64,000 nucleotides of DNA from Parazoarcus communis SWub3 = DSM 12120 (GCF_003226565.1 NZ_QKOE01000004.1:62001-126000); one strand, 5' to 3'. Shown: positions 16,096 through 26,418, counted from the first letter of the stretch. Numbers and translations: made by a program. The notes: generated from the sequence alone by a model not told the origin.

Positions 16096-17661
16096 TCAGG
16101 TGTCGAGTGAGCGGTTGCGGATCTCCGGCAGGAACAGCACGCCGATCACCGTGGCCATGATCAGCAGGCCCCCCGGGTACCACAGGCCGCTCAGCGCGTC
16201 GCCTGAGCGCACACTCAGCCAGGTCACCATGAATGGAGACATCCCTCCGATCCAGCCTGCCGACAGGTTGTGCGGTAGCGCGACCGCCGAGTAGCGCGTG
16301 CGGGCCGGAAACAGCTCGGCCAGTGTCGCTGTCTGAGGCCCGGTGATGGCAGCAAGTGCCACCACCAGCACCAGTAGCAGGCCGACGATGGCCGCATGAT
16401 TGACGGCTGCGGGGTCGGCGGCCAGTGGTCGGCCCGCTGCTGCCAGCGCGGCCTGTACGGCGTCCGGCTGATAGCCGTCGATGGCCTGCTCTCCGATGCT
16501 CACCCGCAGCTCACCTTCGGTCCGGGTGTGCAATACACCCAGACGGGCGAACAGTTCCTGGTAGCGCTCGCAGTCGTTGCGCACGCCGGAGAAGGGGTCG
16601 TACTGGCAGGAGGGCCCGCTCAACACCACCGGTACTTCGCGGTTGAAGCGCTCCAGTGCCGGGTTGCCGAAAGCGAGCAGGCCATGAAATACCGGCAGCA
16701 CGGCGACGCAGCCCAGTGCGAGTCCGGCCAGCAGCACCGGCCGCCGGCCAATGCGATCGGACAGCCAGCCACACCAGATCGTCAGCGGAAACAGGACCAG
16801 GGTGGCGACCATCACCAGCGCGCTGGCGGTTGCGGCATCGAGCTTGACAACGTTCTTCAGGAATACCGTGGTGTAGACCTGCGACGAGAAGAACAGCAAG
16901 GAGCCGCCGGCCGAGATGCAGAAGAACAGCAGGCCCATCCGCCCCAGGGTGTGGCGGTCGGTAAAGCATTCGCGCAACGGCGTCTTCGACAGGCCGTTGC
17001 GGGCACGCAGCTGGGTGAATACCGGCGACTCGTGCAGATTCAGCCGGCTCTTGATCGAGATTGCCAGCAGCACGATGGAGATCAGGAACGGCACCCGCCA
17101 GCCCCACTCGCGGAAGTCGGCATCGGACAGGAAGTATTGCAGCGCGACGATCTGTGCAGTCGATGCCAGCATGCCGAGTGGTCCCATCAACTGCAGCACG
17201 CTGGTATAGACGCCACGCTTGCCCTCGGGGGCGTGTTCGGTCAGATAGACGGCAGCACCGCCAATTTCGCCGCCGACCGACAAGCCCTGCAGCATGCGCA
17301 GCACAAGCAGCAGGATCGGCGCCGCGATACCGATCTGGGCATAGGTTGGCAACAGGCCGACGCAGAAGGTCGCGCCACCCATCAGCACGATGGTGACGAG
17401 AAAGATCGTCCGACGCCCATACCGGTCGCCCAGCGAGCCGAACAGCGCGGCCCCCAGCGGGCGCACGATCATGCCCACGCCAAAGGTCCCCAGGCTGGCG
17501 AGCAGCGCGGTGACCGGATCGTCAGGCGGAAAGAACAGAATGCTGAAATAGGTTGCCAGCGTGGCAAAGGTCAGGAAGTCGTACCACTCCAGAAAGGTGC
17601 CGAAGCAGGCGGCGACGGCGACCTTGCGCTGGATGTTGCGGTCTTGGGGTTTGTCGGACAT
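16096..17661 (-). CDS. MFS transporter of the metabolite:H+ symporter (MHS) family
   Basis: 521 aa with twelve predicted helices. MHS hallmarks are CFGTFLEWYDFLTFA near the N-terminus, LGDRYGRRTIF after helix 2 and LQGLSVGGEIGGAAVYLTEHAPEGKRG. It is about 80-90 residues longer than typical ProP/ShiA relatives because of a hydrophilic insert between the last helices (region NREVPVVLSGPSCQYDPF to PLAADPAAVNHA), which has two cysteines (PSCQYD, RNDCER). Substrate is unknown; relatives take up alpha-ketoglutarate, citrate, shikimate or betaine. Monocistronic. Confidence 0.88.
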   Translation of the reverse strand: MSDKPQDRNIQRKVAVAACFGTFLEWYDFLTFATLATYFSILFFPPDDPVTALLASLGTFGVGMIVRPLGAALFGSLGDRYGRRTIFLVTIVLMGGATFCVGLLPTYAQIGIAAPILLLVLRMLQGLSVGGEIGGAAVYLTEHAPEGKRGVYTSVLQLMGPLGMLASTAQIVALQYFLSDADFREWGWRVPFLISIVLLAISIKSRLNLHESPVFTQLRARNGLSKTPLRECFTDRHTLGRMGLLFFCISAGGSLLFFSSQVYTTVFLKNVVKLDAATASALVMVATLVLFPLTIWCGWLSDRIGRRPVLLAGLALGCVAVLPVFHGLLAFGNPALERFNREVPVVLSGPSCQYDPFSGVRNDCERYQELFARLGVLHTRTEGELRVSIGEQAIDGYQPDAVQAALAAAGRPLAADPAAVNHAAIVGLLLVLVVALAAITGPQTATLAELFPARTRYSAVALPHNLSAGWIGGMSPFMVTWLSVRSGDALSGLWYPGGLLIMATVIGVLFLPEIRNRSLDT

Positions 17662-17783
17662 GAAGGCGGGGCACTGGCCAGATGAGGTCGCGCATTATCG
17701 CGGATTCGCCGGCAGACGGGCATGGTGATGCAGCAGTACGGCGCGGAAGATTCAAATCCGCCGACGGGTCAAGCCCGGCCCGC

Positions 17784-18434
17784 TCAGCCCAGTGTGGCAC
17801 CTGCCAGCTTGACGCCGAAGCCGATGAACAGTCCGCCCACACTACCGGTGGCGCCTGCTGCGAGCTTGCGCCGGCGGCGGAAGGCGCGTGCCAGGTGAGC
17901 GCCGCCGAAGATCAGCATCGACAGGTACAGCACGCTGCACACTTGCACGATGATGCCAAGGATGATGAAGGACAGCCCCGGGTGGGCGTAGCCTGGGTCA
18001 ACGAACTGGATGAAGAAGGACACGAAGAACAGGATCGCCTTGGGATTCATCAGGCTGATCAGCAGGGCGGTGCGGAAGGGGCGGGCAGTGTCGGTCATTG
18101 GCACCTGATCGACGGCTTCTTCGGGGTCGCTGCGCCAGTGCCTGATCGCACCGCGTACCAGGCTCAGACCAATCCACGCCAGGTATGCTGCGCCTGCATA
18201 CTTGATCGCCATGAACAGTTCGGGATTGGCCTTGAGTACCGATGCCGCACCGGTTGCCGCCAGGACCATCAGGATCAGGTCGCCGACAAAGATGCCACAC
18301 GCCCCCCGATATCCCGCCGCCACTCCCCAGCGCGAGGCCACCGACATCACATAAAGTGAGTTCGGCCCCGGTAGCAGCACAATGAAGATGGTGCCGAGGA
18401 TGAAGGTGGTGAGATCGGTGATGCCGTAGACCAT
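17784..18434 (-). CDS. leuE: LysE/RhtB-family amino acid exporter, LeuE-like
   Basis: 216 aa from the ATG at 18434 (AGGAG upstream). Five to six predicted helices. FIVLLPGPNSLYVMSVA, GACGIFVGD and LMNPKAILFFVSFFIQFVDP are close to the E. coli leucine exporter LeuE. It should export leucine or other neutral amino acids. It stands alone between the MHS and lut genes. Confidence 0.82.
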   Translation of the reverse strand: MVYGITDLTTFILGTIFIVLLPGPNSLYVMSVASRWGVAAGYRGACGIFVGDLILMVLAATGAASVLKANPELFMAIKYAGAAYLAWIGLSLVRGAIRHWRSDPEEAVDQVPMTDTARPFRTALLISLMNPKAILFFVSFFIQFVDPGYAHPGLSFIILGIIVQVCSVLYLSMLIFGGAHLARAFRRRRKLAAGATGSVGGLFIGFGVKLAGATLG

Positions 18435-18545
18435 GACACTGCTCCTGCGCTGCTGCATCCGACGGAGCGGGATGCGAGCGCGCATATTAGCAAGTCGTCA
18501 CGCAGGCGGCATCACCCGTGAAACAGGAGGGCGCAGGATGGCCTC

Positions 18546-19217
18546 TCAGGCGTCCTGCAGCACCATCACGATCAGCTCCTTCGGCCCGTGTGCGCCGTAG
18601 GCCAGGGTCTGCTGGATGTCGGCGGTCTTGGAGGGGCCGGAGATCAGCAGGGCGTTGGTCGGCAGGCGTTCGGCCCAGCGCTGGGTCTGCATGATCTGGT
18701 ACAGATTGTCGACCACTTCGCTGGCCTTGAGCAGGGCGATGTGCAGGGGGGGGACCAGGCTCATCAGGCGCGGCTCGGCGGGGGTGGGCCAGACGACCAG
18801 GCTGCCGGTGGCTGCAATGCCGCCGAGGGTGCCGGTGAGGCTGGCCGGCGTGGAGAAGAAGAGTTCGTCCTTCCACTGCTCCACCGGCCGGTCGTATGCT
18901 TTCAGCCGGGTGACGAGGCCATTCAGCGCCAGGTATCCGGCAAACTGCTGGCCGTGCGCGGTGGCGGGCGAGATCAGCAGTTCGTCGATCCCGCGGCTGG
19001 CCAGTGCCTCACTGACGCGTGCCGGCCACTCGGCGGCAGTGGTCAGTACCGTTTCGCCATGTACGGCTTGCAGCAGGCTGCACAGGCGGGTGACGCGGTG
19101 TTCGGCCGGGTAGGACCACGGTGCGGTCAGCAGGGCATCGTCGTAGTCGTCGGCGATGGGGGTGGTGCCGGCAAGGCTTTGCTTGAGCTTGCCGAGGATA
19201 CGGTCCCGGGCGTTCAT
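18546..19217 (-). CDS. lutC: Lactate utilisation protein LutC (LUD domain)
   Basis: 223 aa, a single LUD domain, with the diagnostic ATGSLVVWPTPAEPRLMSLVPPLHIALL segment. It is the third subunit of the LutABC L-lactate oxidase complex (YkgEFG), which converts L-lactate to pyruvate. The start codon directly abuts the lutB stop. It is the last gene of the lctP-lutABC run. Confidence 0.93.
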   Translation of the reverse strand: MNARDRILGKLKQSLAGTTPIADDYDDALLTAPWSYPAEHRVTRLCSLLQAVHGETVLTTAAEWPARVSEALASRGIDELLISPATAHGQQFAGYLALNGLVTRLKAYDRPVEQWKDELFFSTPASLTGTLGGIAATGSLVVWPTPAEPRLMSLVPPLHIALLKASEVVDNLYQIMQTQRWAERLPTNALLISGPSKTADIQQTLAYGAHGPKELIVMVLQDA

Positions 19218-20657
19218 TCAGTCTTCTCCCAGATGGTCGCGGGCCAGTTCGTGCAGGGTGCGTGCGGCGGGCTTCGGCGCGCTGCGGTGTTCGGTCCAGG
19301 GGCCGATGTCGGCCGGTATCAGGCCGGACAAGCGGGTGGCGGCGAGGCCGAACAGGCGGTATAGCCGTGGCGAGGTGTTGAGCGTGCGCCAGGCTTTCCA
19401 GGTGTAACGCTCGCGGCGGGAATACTTGCTACCCTGGCCGCGCATGTGATGCGGCTCGGCAGCGGGCGGGCGCACGTTTTCCTCGCGCAGCCGGCGCAGG
19501 ATCGCGGGGATGGGTATCTTGACCGGGCAGACTTCGCCACAGGCACCGCACAGCGACGATGCGCTCGGCAGATCCCGGGTGGCTTCCAGTCCGAGCATGT
19601 GCGGGGTGACGATCTTGCCGATCGGGCCGGGGTAGACCGTGCCATAGGCATGGCCACCGATGCGGGTATAGACCGGGCAGTGGTTCATGCATGCACCGCA
19701 GCGGATGCAGTTGAGCGTCTGGCGCAGCTCGCTGTCGGCAAAAGCCTGGCTGCGGCCATTGTCGAGCAGCACCAGATGGACTTCCTGCGGACCGTCCAGT
19801 TCGTCCGCCTTGCGCGGGCCTGAGATTACATTTACATAGGTGGTGATGGGCTGACCGGTGGCGGAGCGGGTCAGCAGCGACAGCAGCGGCACGACGTCGC
19901 GCAGGTTCTCGACCACTTTCTCGATACCGGTGACGGCGATATGCACCGGTGGCACCGTGGTCGACATGCGGCCGTTGCCTTCGTTTTCCACCAGCAACAG
20001 CGAGCCGGTTTCGGCGATGGCGAAGTTGACTCCGGAGACCCCGATGTCGGCTTCAAAGAACTTGCGCCGCAAGGTTTCGCGCCCGATCTGGATCAGGCGG
20101 TCAACGTCCTCGGTGTAATCGACCTCGAGCTTGTCGTGAAACAGGCTGGCAACCTGGCCGGCATTGAGGTGGATGGCCGGCATGATGATGTGCGAGGGCT
20201 TCTCGTTGCCGAGCTGGACGATGAACTCGCCCATGTCCGACTCCAGGCAATCGACGCCGTGCCCTTCGAGGTAATGGTTCATCTCCATCTCCTCGCTGAC
20301 CATGGACTTGCCCTTGATTACCTGTTTCGCTTCATGGGCGGCAACGATCTGATGCACGATGGCATTGGCTTCGTCCACCGTTTCGGCCCAGTGCACCTTG
20401 ACCCCGTTTCGGGTCAGGTTGGCTTCCAGGCGCTGCAGCAGATCCGGCAGCTTCGACAGCGCGCGGGCTCGCACGCGGTTGCCGAAGGCACGCAAGCGTT
20501 CAAGTTCATCGCCGTCCGGAAACTGGGCGGCGCGCTTGGCCATCAGAAAGTCCATTGCCCCGCGGAAGTTCTTGCGCAGCTGGGCGTCATGTACAGCGTC
20601 ATGCGCGCGGCGCTTGAAGCTGATGGGGATGGCAGGGGTGTCGGCGTGGGCGCTCAT
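19218..20657 (-). CDS. lutB: Lactate utilisation iron-sulfur protein LutB
   Basis: 479 aa. A LUD domain (about residues 65-290) is followed by two 4Fe-4S clusters with motifs CIRCGACMNHCPVY (about 310-325) and CGACGEVCPVKIP (about 365-378). The length matches the LutB/YkgF family. It overlaps lutA by 4 bp and abuts lutC. It passes electrons from lactate oxidation in the cytoplasmic LutABC complex. Confidence 0.95.
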   Translation of the reverse strand: MSAHADTPAIPISFKRRAHDAVHDAQLRKNFRGAMDFLMAKRAAQFPDGDELERLRAFGNRVRARALSKLPDLLQRLEANLTRNGVKVHWAETVDEANAIVHQIVAAHEAKQVIKGKSMVSEEMEMNHYLEGHGVDCLESDMGEFIVQLGNEKPSHIIMPAIHLNAGQVASLFHDKLEVDYTEDVDRLIQIGRETLRRKFFEADIGVSGVNFAIAETGSLLLVENEGNGRMSTTVPPVHIAVTGIEKVVENLRDVVPLLSLLTRSATGQPITTYVNVISGPRKADELDGPQEVHLVLLDNGRSQAFADSELRQTLNCIRCGACMNHCPVYTRIGGHAYGTVYPGPIGKIVTPHMLGLEATRDLPSASSLCGACGEVCPVKIPIPAILRRLREENVRPPAAEPHHMRGQGSKYSRRERYTWKAWRTLNTSPRLYRLFGLAATRLSGLIPADIGPWTEHRSAPKPAARTLHELARDHLGED

Positions 20658-21496
20658 GACTGGACTCCGTCAGACTTGCCGCCGGTGCGTCGCAGCAGGA
20701 AGCTGGCCAGATGCTCGCCGCGCAGCGACTGCTGTTGCTTCTCGAACGCACCGTTGATGTTCAGCAGGCAGCCACAGTCGGCGCTGACCACGGCGTCTGC
20801 GCCAGCGCCGGCCAGTGCAGCGGTCTTGTCGCGCACCATGGCACCCGAGATGTCGGGCATGCGCACGCAGAAGGTGCCGCCAAAGCCACAGCACTCGCTC
20901 TCGTGGTCGTGGTCTACCCGTTCGACTTGCCCAAGCTGGCTCAACAGGCTGCGGCCGTGAACATGGGTGCCCATCTCACGCCGTGCAGAACAGGACGTGT
21001 GCAGGGCGACCTTGATCGGGCTGCCGCGGTCATCGAGCTGGATGCGACAGACCTCCAGCAGGAACTCCGCCAGTTCGTAGGTGCGTGCGGCCAGCGCCTC
21101 GACCTGGCGCAAGGTGGCGGGTTCGTCGTGAAAGAGTTCGGCATAGTGGTGGCGGAACATGCCGGCGCAGGAGCCCGATGGCACCACGACCGGCCAGTCG
21201 TGGCTGAACAGTGCGAGCTGGGCGCGTGCAACCTCGCGCGCTTCGTCGGTGTAGCCCGAGGTGTAGGCGGGCTGGCCACAGCAGCTCTGGCCCTGGGGGA
21301 AATGTACCCGGATGCCTTCACGCTCGAGCAGGCGGATGGCGTCCATGCCCGCCTCGGGGAAGAACAGGTCGAGCACGCAGGTGCCAAACAAATAGACCTC
21401 GGCCGGTTTCTGGGCCGGGTAGTTGCGTGCGCCGGCGAGCGGTGGCGCGAGCCGGGTCGCCTGCGGGGTGGCAACACTGGAGTGAGGTGATGACAT
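20654..21496 (-). CDS. lutA: Lactate utilisation protein LutA (CCG domains)
   Basis: 280 aa with two cysteine-rich CCG domains (QSCCGQPAYTSGY about residue 70; ECCGFGGTFCVRMP about 207), as in heterodisulfide-reductase-like LutA/YkgE. The N-terminal 30 residues (proline and alanine-rich) exceed the family norm, and the ribosome site is weak, so a later start is possible. It is the first lut gene, 140 bp after lctP. Confidence 0.92.
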   Translation of the reverse strand: MSSPHSSVATPQATRLAPPLAGARNYPAQKPAEVYLFGTCVLDLFFPEAGMDAIRLLEREGIRVHFPQGQSCCGQPAYTSGYTDEAREVARAQLALFSHDWPVVVPSGSCAGMFRHHYAELFHDEPATLRQVEALAARTYELAEFLLEVCRIQLDDRGSPIKVALHTSCSARREMGTHVHGRSLLSQLGQVERVDHDHESECCGFGGTFCVRMPDISGAMVRDKTAALAGAGADAVVSADCGCLLNINGAFEKQQQSLRGEHLASFLLRRTGGKSDGVQS

Positions 21497-21589
21497 GGAA
21501 GAAGCGCTCCGGATGTTCTTTTTCGTCAGGTGTTCACTATGGCGCCGACGCCGGCCGGTCGCACATGGGGTTTCCCCGCATCAACGACA

Positions 21590-21616
21590 ATGCCCGCCCG
21601 GGTCAGCGGGGCGGGC
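21590..21616 (-). terminator. GC-rich hairpin between lctP and lutA
   Basis: A perfect 9-bp stem, TGCCCGCCC with GGGCGGGCA, and a 9-nt loop, 20 bp after the lctP stop. There is no T-tract. It probably tunes read-through from permease to lutABC. Confidence 0.5.
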
Positions 21617-21636
21617 ACAGGGTGGCGCAGGCGTGA

Positions 21637-23334
21637 TCAGCGGGGGACCAGGGGGTCGGTGACGCCAAACACGGTGATGGCCAGCAACGCGATGATGCCG
21701 GTAGCCAGCACGTAATACAGTGTCGGCCAGATCGTCTTGCGCAGGGTGGTGCCTTCGCGGCCAAGCAGGCCGACGGTTGCCGAGGCCGCCACCACATTAT
21801 GAATGGCCACCATGTTGCCGGCTGCAGCACCAATTGCCTGCACCGCCACGATCAAGGCGCCCGAGATGCCCAGGCTGCTGGCCACGCCGAACTGGAACTG
21901 GCTCAACATCATGTTGCTGACGGTGTTCGAGCCGGCGATGAAGGCGCCCAGTGCGCCGACACTGGGGGCTAGCAGCGGATAGACGTTGCCCACGCTGTCG
22001 GCCACCCACTGTGCCATCGCGATCGGCATGCTCGGCAGTGCAGCGGCGTTGACCCCGGAGTTGATCAGGATGCGTACCATCGGCACGGTAAATAGCAGCA
22101 CGAAACCGGCTCCCAGCAACACTCTGGACGATTCGCCGACTGCCTTGACCAACGAGCGCGCATGCATGCGATGCAGGAACACGGTGATCAGCACGACCGT
22201 GACCAGGATGCCGCCAGGCAGGTAGAGCGGCATGAAGTCAGCACGGATGCCCTTCTCGCCGAGCAGGTCCGGAAACACCAGCACCACGGATTTGAGCGCA
22301 CTGCCCACTTCCGGAAACACCCGGCTGATCACCAGCAGGGCACCAACCAGCACGTAGGGCAGCCAGGCACGGATTGCGCCGATCTGCTGGTGACGCGGAA
22401 GCTGGTCGAGTTTCATCTCGATACTGCCCAGCCATTCGTTTGGCCACTCTTTCGGGTCGGCGAAGTTCCATGTCTTCTTCGGTACCAGAAAACCGGCCCG
22501 TGCGGCCGCGGTGACAATGGCCAGACCGACCAGACCGCCCAGCAATGACGGAAACTCGGGGCCGAGGAAGATGCCGGTCGCCGCATAGGGCAGGGTGAAG
22601 GCCAGCCCGCCGAAGAGGGCGAAGGGCAGCACTTCAAAGCCGGCTTTCCAGCTCTTCTCCTTGCCGAAGAAGCGGGTCAGCATCAGCACCATGATCAGCG
22701 GCATCACGGTACCGACAATGGCATGAATGATGGCGACATTACTGGTGATCAACTGCAGGTATTGCGCCCAACTGCTGCCCTGCGCGCTGAGTTGCGCCCC
22801 GATCGTGGCGGTATCCAGGCCGCTGTTGACGCCGATGATGATGGGGGTGCCGACTGCGCCAAACGACACTGGCGTGCTCTGCACCAGCATGCCCAGGATC
22901 ACTGCGGCAAGCGCGGGAAAACCGATCGCCACCAGCAGCGGCGCGGCAATCGCTGCCGGGGTACCGAAACCGGAGGCGCCCTCGATGAAGCAGCCGAACA
23001 GCCAGGCAATGATGATGGCCTGAATGCGCCGATCCGGGCTGATGGTGGCAAAGCCACGACGGATGGTGGCAATGCCACCCGAGTACTTCAGCGTGTTCAG
23101 CAGCAGGATGGCGCCGAAGATGATCCACAGCACGCCAACGGTGATGATCAGGCCTTGCAGGGTTGAGGCGAGGACACGGTTGAAGCTCATGTCCCACGCG
23201 AACAACGCAATGCCGGCGGTCAGCAGATACACCACCGGCATCGCACGTTTGGCGGGCAAGCGCAGGCCAACCAGCAGGATGGCCGCGAGCAGGATGGGGG
23301 AAAAGGCCAGGAAGGCGAGGGAACCAGCTTGCAT
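21637..23334 (-). CDS. lctP: L-lactate permease (LctP family)
   Basis: 565 aa from the ATG at 23334 (GGAG 9 nt upstream), which matches the family length; longer in-frame extension lacks homology. About thirteen membrane segments, with the LctP signatures [22 protein letters not shown] and [17 protein letters not shown]. It imports lactate or glycolate by proton symport. It leads the lutABC operon, with a GntR-type regulator divergent upstream. Confidence 0.94.
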   Translation of the reverse strand: MQAGSLAFLAFSPILLAAILLVGLRLPAKRAMPVVYLLTAGIALFAWDMSFNRVLASTLQGLIITVGVLWIIFGAILLLNTLKYSGGIATIRRGFATISPDRRIQAIIIAWLFGCFIEGASGFGTPAAIAAPLLVAIGFPALAAVILGMLVQSTPVSFGAVGTPIIIGVNSGLDTATIGAQLSAQGSSWAQYLQLITSNVAIIHAIVGTVMPLIMVLMLTRFFGKEKSWKAGFEVLPFALFGGLAFTLPYAATGIFLGPEFPSLLGGLVGLAIVTAAARAGFLVPKKTWNFADPKEWPNEWLGSIEMKLDQLPRHQQIGAIRAWLPYVLVGALLVISRVFPEVGSALKSVVLVFPDLLGEKGIRADFMPLYLPGGILVTVVLITVFLHRMHARSLVKAVGESSRVLLGAGFVLLFTVPMVRILINSGVNAAALPSMPIAMAQWVADSVGNVYPLLAPSVGALGAFIAGSNTVSNMMLSQFQFGVASSLGISGALIVAVQAIGAAAGNMVAIHNVVAASATVGLLGREGTTLRKTIWPTLYYVLATGIIALLAITVFGVTDPLVPR

Positions 23335-23699
23335 GGAGGGTCTCCGCTCAGTTCTGTCGCGTGAGTAACGCGGCAGGATTTGAATTGATCTGTAGCGAAA
23401 TCTGCATGAACTGTCTCCTCGATTGTCGATGGCGGGTCTTTGGTTGTATAGTGGTCTTACCACTTTACAAGGTGGTGAGTAGCCTAAAAGAGACTCCGCG
23501 CTGCTGTCAATTGCAGGCAAACCCGTATTCGTGGTCGGGTGACTGAGGGGTTGTGTCCTGGCTGCGTGAGCACCAGGGCACGCCCGGCATTCGCACCGCG
23601 GGATGGGCGTGCTGATCGCGGGCTTGCAGCCCGGTGCTTGCACCGGTAGATTGCGGCGCAAACCTTGATCCGGCAGCGCAGTAAGACAGGAGTGCATCA
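23335..23699. other. Divergent control region between lctP and the GntR regulator
   Basis: 365 bp without a gene. The central feature is the LldR-type operator at 23450-23464. The stretch from about 23520 to 23690 holds nothing I recognise beyond the ribosome site of the regulator. Confidence 0.5.
23450..23464. promoter_or_regulatory. LldR/PdhR-type operator
   Basis: AGTGGTCTTACCACT is a perfect 6-bp dyad with 3-nt spacer and contains the TGGT-N3-ACCA core bound by FadR-subfamily regulators such as LldR and PdhR. A minus-strand TATACA (23445-23450) beside it could be the -10 of lctP, so binding would repress. The regulator is most likely the gene at 23700. Confidence 0.75.
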
Positions 23700-24470
23700 A
23701 TGAACGCGGGGCCCTTGCAGCAACGTCGCTTGTCCGACGACATCGTCGATCGGCTGGAGGCCATGATCCTGGAGGGGTCGTTGCAGGCTGGCGAGCGTCT
23801 GCCGGCAGAACGGGCGCTGGCGGAGGAGTTCGGCGTGTCGCGCCCGTCGGTGCGCGAAGCGATCCAGAAGCTGGCCGCCCGTGGTCTGCTCAGCAGCCGC
23901 CACGGCGGTGGCACTTATGTGACCGATGCGCTGGGCGCCGCGTTTCGTGACCCCTTGCTGGATCTGCTGGAGAAGCACCCCGAGTCGCAACGCGATCTGC
24001 TGGAATTTCGGCACACGCTCGAAGGCGCCTGCGCCTACTATGCAGCCAGACGTGCCACCGAACCCGACCGCGAGCGTCTGACCGCGGCATTTGACCGCCT
24101 GGTTGCGGTCTATGCGGGTGAACAGCGTGGCGGGCGGGCCGAGGAGGGTGATGCCGATGCGCGTTTCCACCTGGCGATTGCCGAGGCCAGCCACAACGCG
24201 GTTCTGCTGCACACCATCCGCAGCCTGTTCGATCTGCTCAAGCGCAATGTGGTGACCAATATCGGCGGCATGTATCCGAAGAGCAGTGAAGTGCGTGGCA
24301 TGCTGATGCGCCAGCACACCGATTTGTACCGCGCCATCATCGAAGGCCGTGCGGAAGACGCCCGTAACTGCGCCTGCGACCATCTCGACTATGTTCAGCA
24401 AGTGCTGGCCGAGGCTCAGCTCGAGGAGACTCGGGTGGCAAGGGCCAGGCGGCGACAGGCCTTGGCCTGA
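23700..24470 (+). CDS. lldR: GntR-family regulator (FadR subfamily), LldR-like
   Basis: 256 aa. An N-terminal winged helix (about residues 8-75) with [31 protein letters not shown] is followed by an FCD ligand domain with conserved metal-binding residues (His in [13 protein letters not shown] and later QHTDLYRAI). AGGAG precedes the ATG. It is divergent from lctP-lutABC, the standard place for a lactate-responsive repressor, and the operator between the genes fits. Confidence 0.88.
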   Translation: MNAGPLQQRRLSDDIVDRLEAMILEGSLQAGERLPAERALAEEFGVSRPSVREAIQKLAARGLLSSRHGGGTYVTDALGAAFRDPLLDLLEKHPESQRDLLEFRHTLEGACAYYAARRATEPDRERLTAAFDRLVAVYAGEQRGGRAEEGDADARFHLAIAEASHNAVLLHTIRSLFDLLKRNVVTNIGGMYPKSSEVRGMLMRQHTDLYRAIIEGRAEDARNCACDHLDYVQQVLAEAQLEETRVARARRRQALA

Positions 24471-24587
24471 TTTCCGCGTCATCGCTGACGCCGCTACAAT
24501 CCAGACCTTGACGGTGCGCGGGAGAATGCCCATGCCGTTTCCCCCACGTCACCCGCAACAAACACAATACCCATCCAGGAGATACCC

Positions 24588-25718
24588 ATGCCCGCCCTGC
24601 TGCCCAATGTCGATCCCGACGGCCTGCTCGAATACTCGGTGGTCTACACCGACCGCGCGCTCAACCACATGTCCAAGTCGTTCCAGGGCGTCATGCGCGA
24701 TCTGTCGGCCGGGCTCAAGCGCGCTTACAACGCCCACGCGGTGGCCATCGTGCCGGGGAGTGGCACCTTTGGCATGGAGGCCGTGGCGCGCCAGTTCGCT
24801 ACCGGCAAGCGTGTGCTGGTGATCCGCAATGGCTGGTTCAGCTATCGGTGGACGCAGATCTTCGATATGGGTCGCATCCCGGAGGAAGCGGTCGTACTCA
24901 AGGCGCGTCCGGTCAGCACGGGTCCGCAGGCGCCGTTTGCCCCGGCGCCCATCGAGGACGTGGTGGCTGCCATCCAGCATCATCGCCCCGAGGTCGTGTT
25001 CGCTCCCCATGTCGAAACGTCGGCCGGCATGATGCTGCCGGACGACTATCTGAAGGCCGTGGCTGACGCCGTGCATGCGGTCGGTGGTTTGTTCGTGCTC
25101 GACTGCATTGCTTCCGGCACCGTCTGGGTGGACATGGTCGAATGCGGAGTCGACGTGCTGATCAGCGCACCGCAGAAGGGCTGGAGCGCATCACCGTGCT
25201 GCGCCATGGTGATGTTCAGCCCGCTTGCCCGCGAACGCATCGAAGCCACGACCAGCACCAGCTTTGCCGCCGACCTCAAGAAGTGGCTGCAGATCATGGA
25301 GGCCTACGAGGGCGGTGGCCATGCGTATCACGCCACCATGCCCACTGACGGTCTGGTGCGCCTGCGTGACGTGCTTCAGGAGACCGAGGCCTATGGCCTG
25401 GCAAAGGTCAAGGCCGAGCAACTGGAGCTGGGCGCCCGCGTGCGTCAACTGCTGGAAGCACGTGGCTTCCCCAGTGTCGCTGCAGAAGGTTTTCAGGCGC
25501 CTGGCGTGGTGGTGAGTTACACCGAGGACGATGGTATCCGCACTGGCGCCAAGTTCATCGCCGCCGGCCTGCAGACCGCCGCAGGCGTGCCCTTGCAATG
25601 CGACGAGCCCGCCGACTTCAAGACCTTCCGCATCGGCCTGTTCGGGCTGGACAAGCTGCATCAGGTCGAACGTACCGTGGACAGCTTGCGGCAGGCACTC
25701 GACCGCCTGAATGCCTGA
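24588..25718 (+). CDS. Class V PLP-dependent aminotransferase
   Basis: 376 aa, fold type I. The PLP lysine is K197 in SAPQKGWSASPCC; other features are GSGTFGMEA (phosphate-binding loop) and LDCIASGTVWVDM with the cofactor Asp. The family includes serine-pyruvate, alanine-glyoxylate and 2-aminoethylphosphonate aminotransferases. CCAGGAGATACCC precedes the ATG. It stands alone, 117 bp after the regulator gene. The donor amino acid is not readable; a serine/alanine-glyoxylate role would suit a two-carbon metabolism. Confidence 0.87.
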   Translation: MPALLPNVDPDGLLEYSVVYTDRALNHMSKSFQGVMRDLSAGLKRAYNAHAVAIVPGSGTFGMEAVARQFATGKRVLVIRNGWFSYRWTQIFDMGRIPEEAVVLKARPVSTGPQAPFAPAPIEDVVAAIQHHRPEVVFAPHVETSAGMMLPDDYLKAVADAVHAVGGLFVLDCIASGTVWVDMVECGVDVLISAPQKGWSASPCCAMVMFSPLARERIEATTSTSFAADLKKWLQIMEAYEGGGHAYHATMPTDGLVRLRDVLQETEAYGLAKVKAEQLELGARVRQLLEARGFPSVAAEGFQAPGVVVSYTEDDGIRTGAKFIAAGLQTAAGVPLQCDEPADFKTFRIGLFGLDKLHQVERTVDSLRQALDRLNA

Positions 25719-25738
25719 TCAAAAAGTACTGTCTTTCG

Positions 25739-25770
25739 CCGCTTGGTCTGACTGAAACCATGCCAAGCGG
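25739..25770 (+). terminator. Possible terminator hairpin after the aminotransferase
   Basis: Arms CCGCTTGG and CCAAGCGG (8 bp) with a 16-nt loop, about 20 bp after the stop. No T-run follows, so support is modest. Confidence 0.35.
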
Positions 25771-25905
25771 CCGTGGTAAGCGAGTTCGAGCTTCATACGA
25801 TCCTAAGTTCGTCGTACAAACAAGGGCCCTGCGGAAGGTCGTGTCGATGTTCATGCCGCTGGGTTTCCTCTGTCCGGTCGGCGTAGCATCATGACTCGCT
25901 TGAGC

Positions 25906-26418
25906 TCAGCGACAAACTAGTTGTTGCCCGACCCGCCAACAATTCCCGGCAGGGGAGATGGTGTTGTTAATTTCAACCTTGTCGGGTTCTTGCATTCCGC
26001 ATGCACCATACATTGCTGCTCGTTTTGACTCGATGGCAGCCTTGTTCTGCTTGAGGGAGCCCGCTTCGATATCATAAGAGCGCCTAGCTTGCTCGCATGC
26101 CCTGCTATCGATCCGTTCAGCCTGCAAGTCGGCTTGTGACCGGTTGGATGCAGAGGCGCTGCTCTTGTGAACCCTTAGTTCATCGCGCAATGCATCAATC
26201 TCCTTCTTCAGGGCTTGCTCACGACTGCCTGAAGCATCAATGACATTGGGCTCGGTGTTTACGGCTTGGGTTCTTGCGCTGATTGAACATGGGATGTCCG
26301 AGTATGCTGTTTCGCCGGTTTTTTGATCCAGGCACTTGTACACTTGTGCTTGGGCAAGCGGAGCTGCTAGCGCGAAATGTGTGGCGATTGCAGCACACTG
26401 GAGGAAAAGTTTGTACAT
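25906..26418 (-). CDS. Secreted DUF4124-domain protein
   Basis: 170 aa with a signal peptide ending near LAQAQ. The DUF4124 motif QVYKCLDQKTGETAYSDIPCS (N-terminal, two Cys) is followed by a coiled-coil-like stretch (about residues 65-105) and a Cys-containing tail. It and its flanks (25.73-26.48 kb) are clearly less GC-rich and use other codons than the neighbours, suggesting recent acquisition or weak selection. Function is unknown; DUF4124 proteins are common periplasmic proteins of betaproteobacteria. Confidence 0.75.
   Translation of the reverse strand: MYKLFLQCAAIATHFALAAPLAQAQVYKCLDQKTGETAYSDIPCSISARTQAVNTEPNVIDASGSREQALKKEIDALRDELRVHKSSASASNRSQADLQAERIDSRACEQARRSYDIEAGSLKQNKAAIESKRAAMYGACGMQEPDKVEINNTISPAGNCWRVGQQLVCR

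Noticed and set aside
25739-25835. Possible tRNA because of a GTTCGAGC T-loop-like stretch
   Set aside because: No matching acceptor stem, anticodon arm or CCA-proximal pairing can be formed around it.
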